DNA of 7,092 nucleotides from an uncultured Bacteroidales bacterium (GTDB taxonomy: Bacteria > Bacteroidota > Bacteroidia > Bacteroidales > Lentimicrobiaceae): positions 1 to 7,092 of the forward strand of contig CALCQV010000073.1 of assembly GCA_937894795.1 (NCBI GenBank), in the 5' to 3' direction. The notes under the pieces are model-generated. The model ran no database searches. It worked only from the letters and a program-made list of their open reading frames with translations, and was not told where the DNA came from. The first letter of the stretch is position 1. Each line of letters starts with the position of its first letter. This document shows, in pieces, positions 6,219-7,092 of this stretch. The position numbers and the translations under genes are program-made.

Positions 6219-6241
6219 TCGCAAAATACTCTACCTATATC

Positions 6242-7092
6242 ATGACTAAAATCACTGGCAACCAGAAGTTTATTTACATATTTGTCATTCTTGTAATTAT
6301 TGCCTTTATTCATTCTTCAAGACTATACGCTCAAATATACCTTGACACAACTCAATCAATAGAGGCTCGCGTAGAGGATTTGTTGAGTAGGATGACTCTT
6401 GATGAGAAAATTGGACAAATGGCACAAGCAGAGAGGCAAGCCTTTTCTGATATAACGGATATTAGAACTTATAATATTGGATCACTTTTAAGTGGTGGAG
6501 GTTCAGTACCTTCTCCTAATACCGGGGTAGCATGGGCTGACATGTACGACAAGTTTCAGCTGCAGGCAATGGACACACGGCTGAAAATACCACTCATTTA
6601 TGGAGTTGATGCAGTACATGGTCATAATAATGTTAAAGGCGCCGTGATATTTCCTCATAATATAGGACTTGGTTGTATGCGTAATCCCGAATTGGTTAAA
6701 GAAGCGGCACGGATTACAGCTCTTGAAATCAAAGGTACTGGACTGAATTGGACCTTTGCTCCATGTATTGCGGTAACAAGAAATGAAAGGTGGGGCCGTA
6801 CCTATGAAGGTTTTGGTGAAACAACTGACTTGGTTTCTTTATTGGGCGTAGCTGTCATAAAAGGGTTACAGGGCGACAGTTTGAAAGGTAAAGCAAGCAT
6901 CCTTGCGTGTGCCAAACATTATATTGGCGACGGTGGAACAACCAATGGCACAGATCAGGGTAATACAGAGGTTGACGAACAGACCCTCAGGGAATTATAC
7001 CTTCAGCCATATATCAATGCTATAAACGCTGGCGTTGGAAGTGTAATGGCATCATATAGTTCCTGGAATGGCAATAAACTGCATGGACATAA
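6242..7092 (+). CDS. GH3 beta-glucosidase / glucan glucohydrolase (C-terminus cut by the window edge)
   Basis: Secreted retaining glycosidase that removes glucose from the non-reducing end of beta-glucans or cello-oligosaccharides. I read 283 open codons from ATG 6242 to the right edge. An N-terminal signal sequence (hydrophobic FIYIFVILVIIAFI, then SSRLYAQ, cleavage near Ala30) is followed by the GH3 (beta/alpha)8 barrel: VEDLLSRMTLDEKIGQMAQAE (44-64), IPLIYGVDAVHGHNNVKGA (116-134) with Asp123, FAPCIAVTRNERWGRTYEGFGE (172-193), CAKHYIGDGGTTNGTDQGNT (223-242) with Lys225-His226, and GSVMASYSSWNG (266-277). The GVDAVHGHNN and KHYxGDGGT forms are those of the barley ExoI/bacterial glucan-glucohydrolase branch. 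The catalytic nucleophile Asp, normally just after this point, and the second domain with the acid/base Glu lie outside the window; relatives are about 600-750 residues. No susC/susD partner is visible, so membership of a polysaccharide utilisation locus cannot be judged. The start is supported by the signal peptide. Confidence 0.93.
   Translation, partial: MTKITGNQKFIYIFVILVIIAFIHSSRLYAQIYLDTTQSIEARVEDLLSRMTLDEKIGQMAQAERQAFSDITDIRTYNIGSLLSGGGSVPSPNTGVAWADMYDKFQLQAMDTRLKIPLIYGVDAVHGHNNVKGAVIFPHNIGLGCMRNPELVKEAARITALEIKGTGLNWTFAPCIAVTRNERWGRTYEGFGETTDLVSLLGVAVIKGLQGDSLKGKASILACAKHYIGDGGTTNGTDQGNTEVDEQTLRELYLQPYINAINAGVGSVMASYSSWNGNKLHGH

Noticed and set aside
5999..6241. Hidden small gene or riboswitch in the divergent region before the GH3 gene
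   Set aside because: No open frame with a credible start, no conserved riboswitch core and no strong hairpin were seen; only promoter-like elements are supported.

Overview
This window looks like a chromosomal piece of a Bacteroidota (Bacteroidetes) genome. The signs are: an outer-membrane TonB-dependent receptor with an N-terminal carboxypeptidase-regulatory-like domain; a small SPII lipoprotein; a GWxTD-domain protein; a GH3 glucosidase of the glucan-glucohydrolase type; A/T-rich start regions without Shine-Dalgarno sequences; and several copies of the phylum's TAnnTTTG -7 promoter element. No rRNA, tRNA, CRISPR array, insertion sequence or phage gene was seen. The genus cannot be named from this sequence alone.

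Layout. (1) Positions 1-1860, minus: the N-terminal 620 codons of a TonB-dependent receptor, cut by the left edge. Its leader (about 1861-2018) contains a clear TPP (thiamine pyrophosphate) riboswitch, which makes the receptor a likely thiamine importer. (2) Around 2018-2052: back-to-back promoters for the receptor (minus) and a small lipoprotein gene (plus). (3) 2080-2937, plus: the lipoprotein, then aroQ, type II 3-dehydroquinate dehydratase of the shikimate pathway. (4) 2982-4366, minus: a family 2 glycosyltransferase followed, with a one-base stop/start overlap, by a small multidrug resistance (SMR) protein with the full guanidinium-exporter (Gdx/SugE) residue set. (5) 4514-5998, minus: a secreted GWxTD-domain protein of unknown role. 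(6) 5999-6241: a divergent intergenic region. (7) 6242 to the right edge, plus: a secreted GH3 beta-glucosidase, cut by the window end.

The genes are mostly unrelated housekeeping or envelope functions rather than one pathway. The best-supported functional link is the riboswitch with its receptor: when intracellular TPP is high, synthesis of the outer-membrane thiamine receptor should fall. The glycosyltransferase-gdx pair is probably one transcript, but the functional reason is not apparent.

I do not see a convincing new multi-gene system here. The points most worth a second look are the riboswitch's expression platform (no terminator, no Shine-Dalgarno, but a downstream ACCCC that could compete for the aptamer), the symmetric divergent promoter, and the coupling of gdx to a glycosyltransferase without a guanidine riboswitch.
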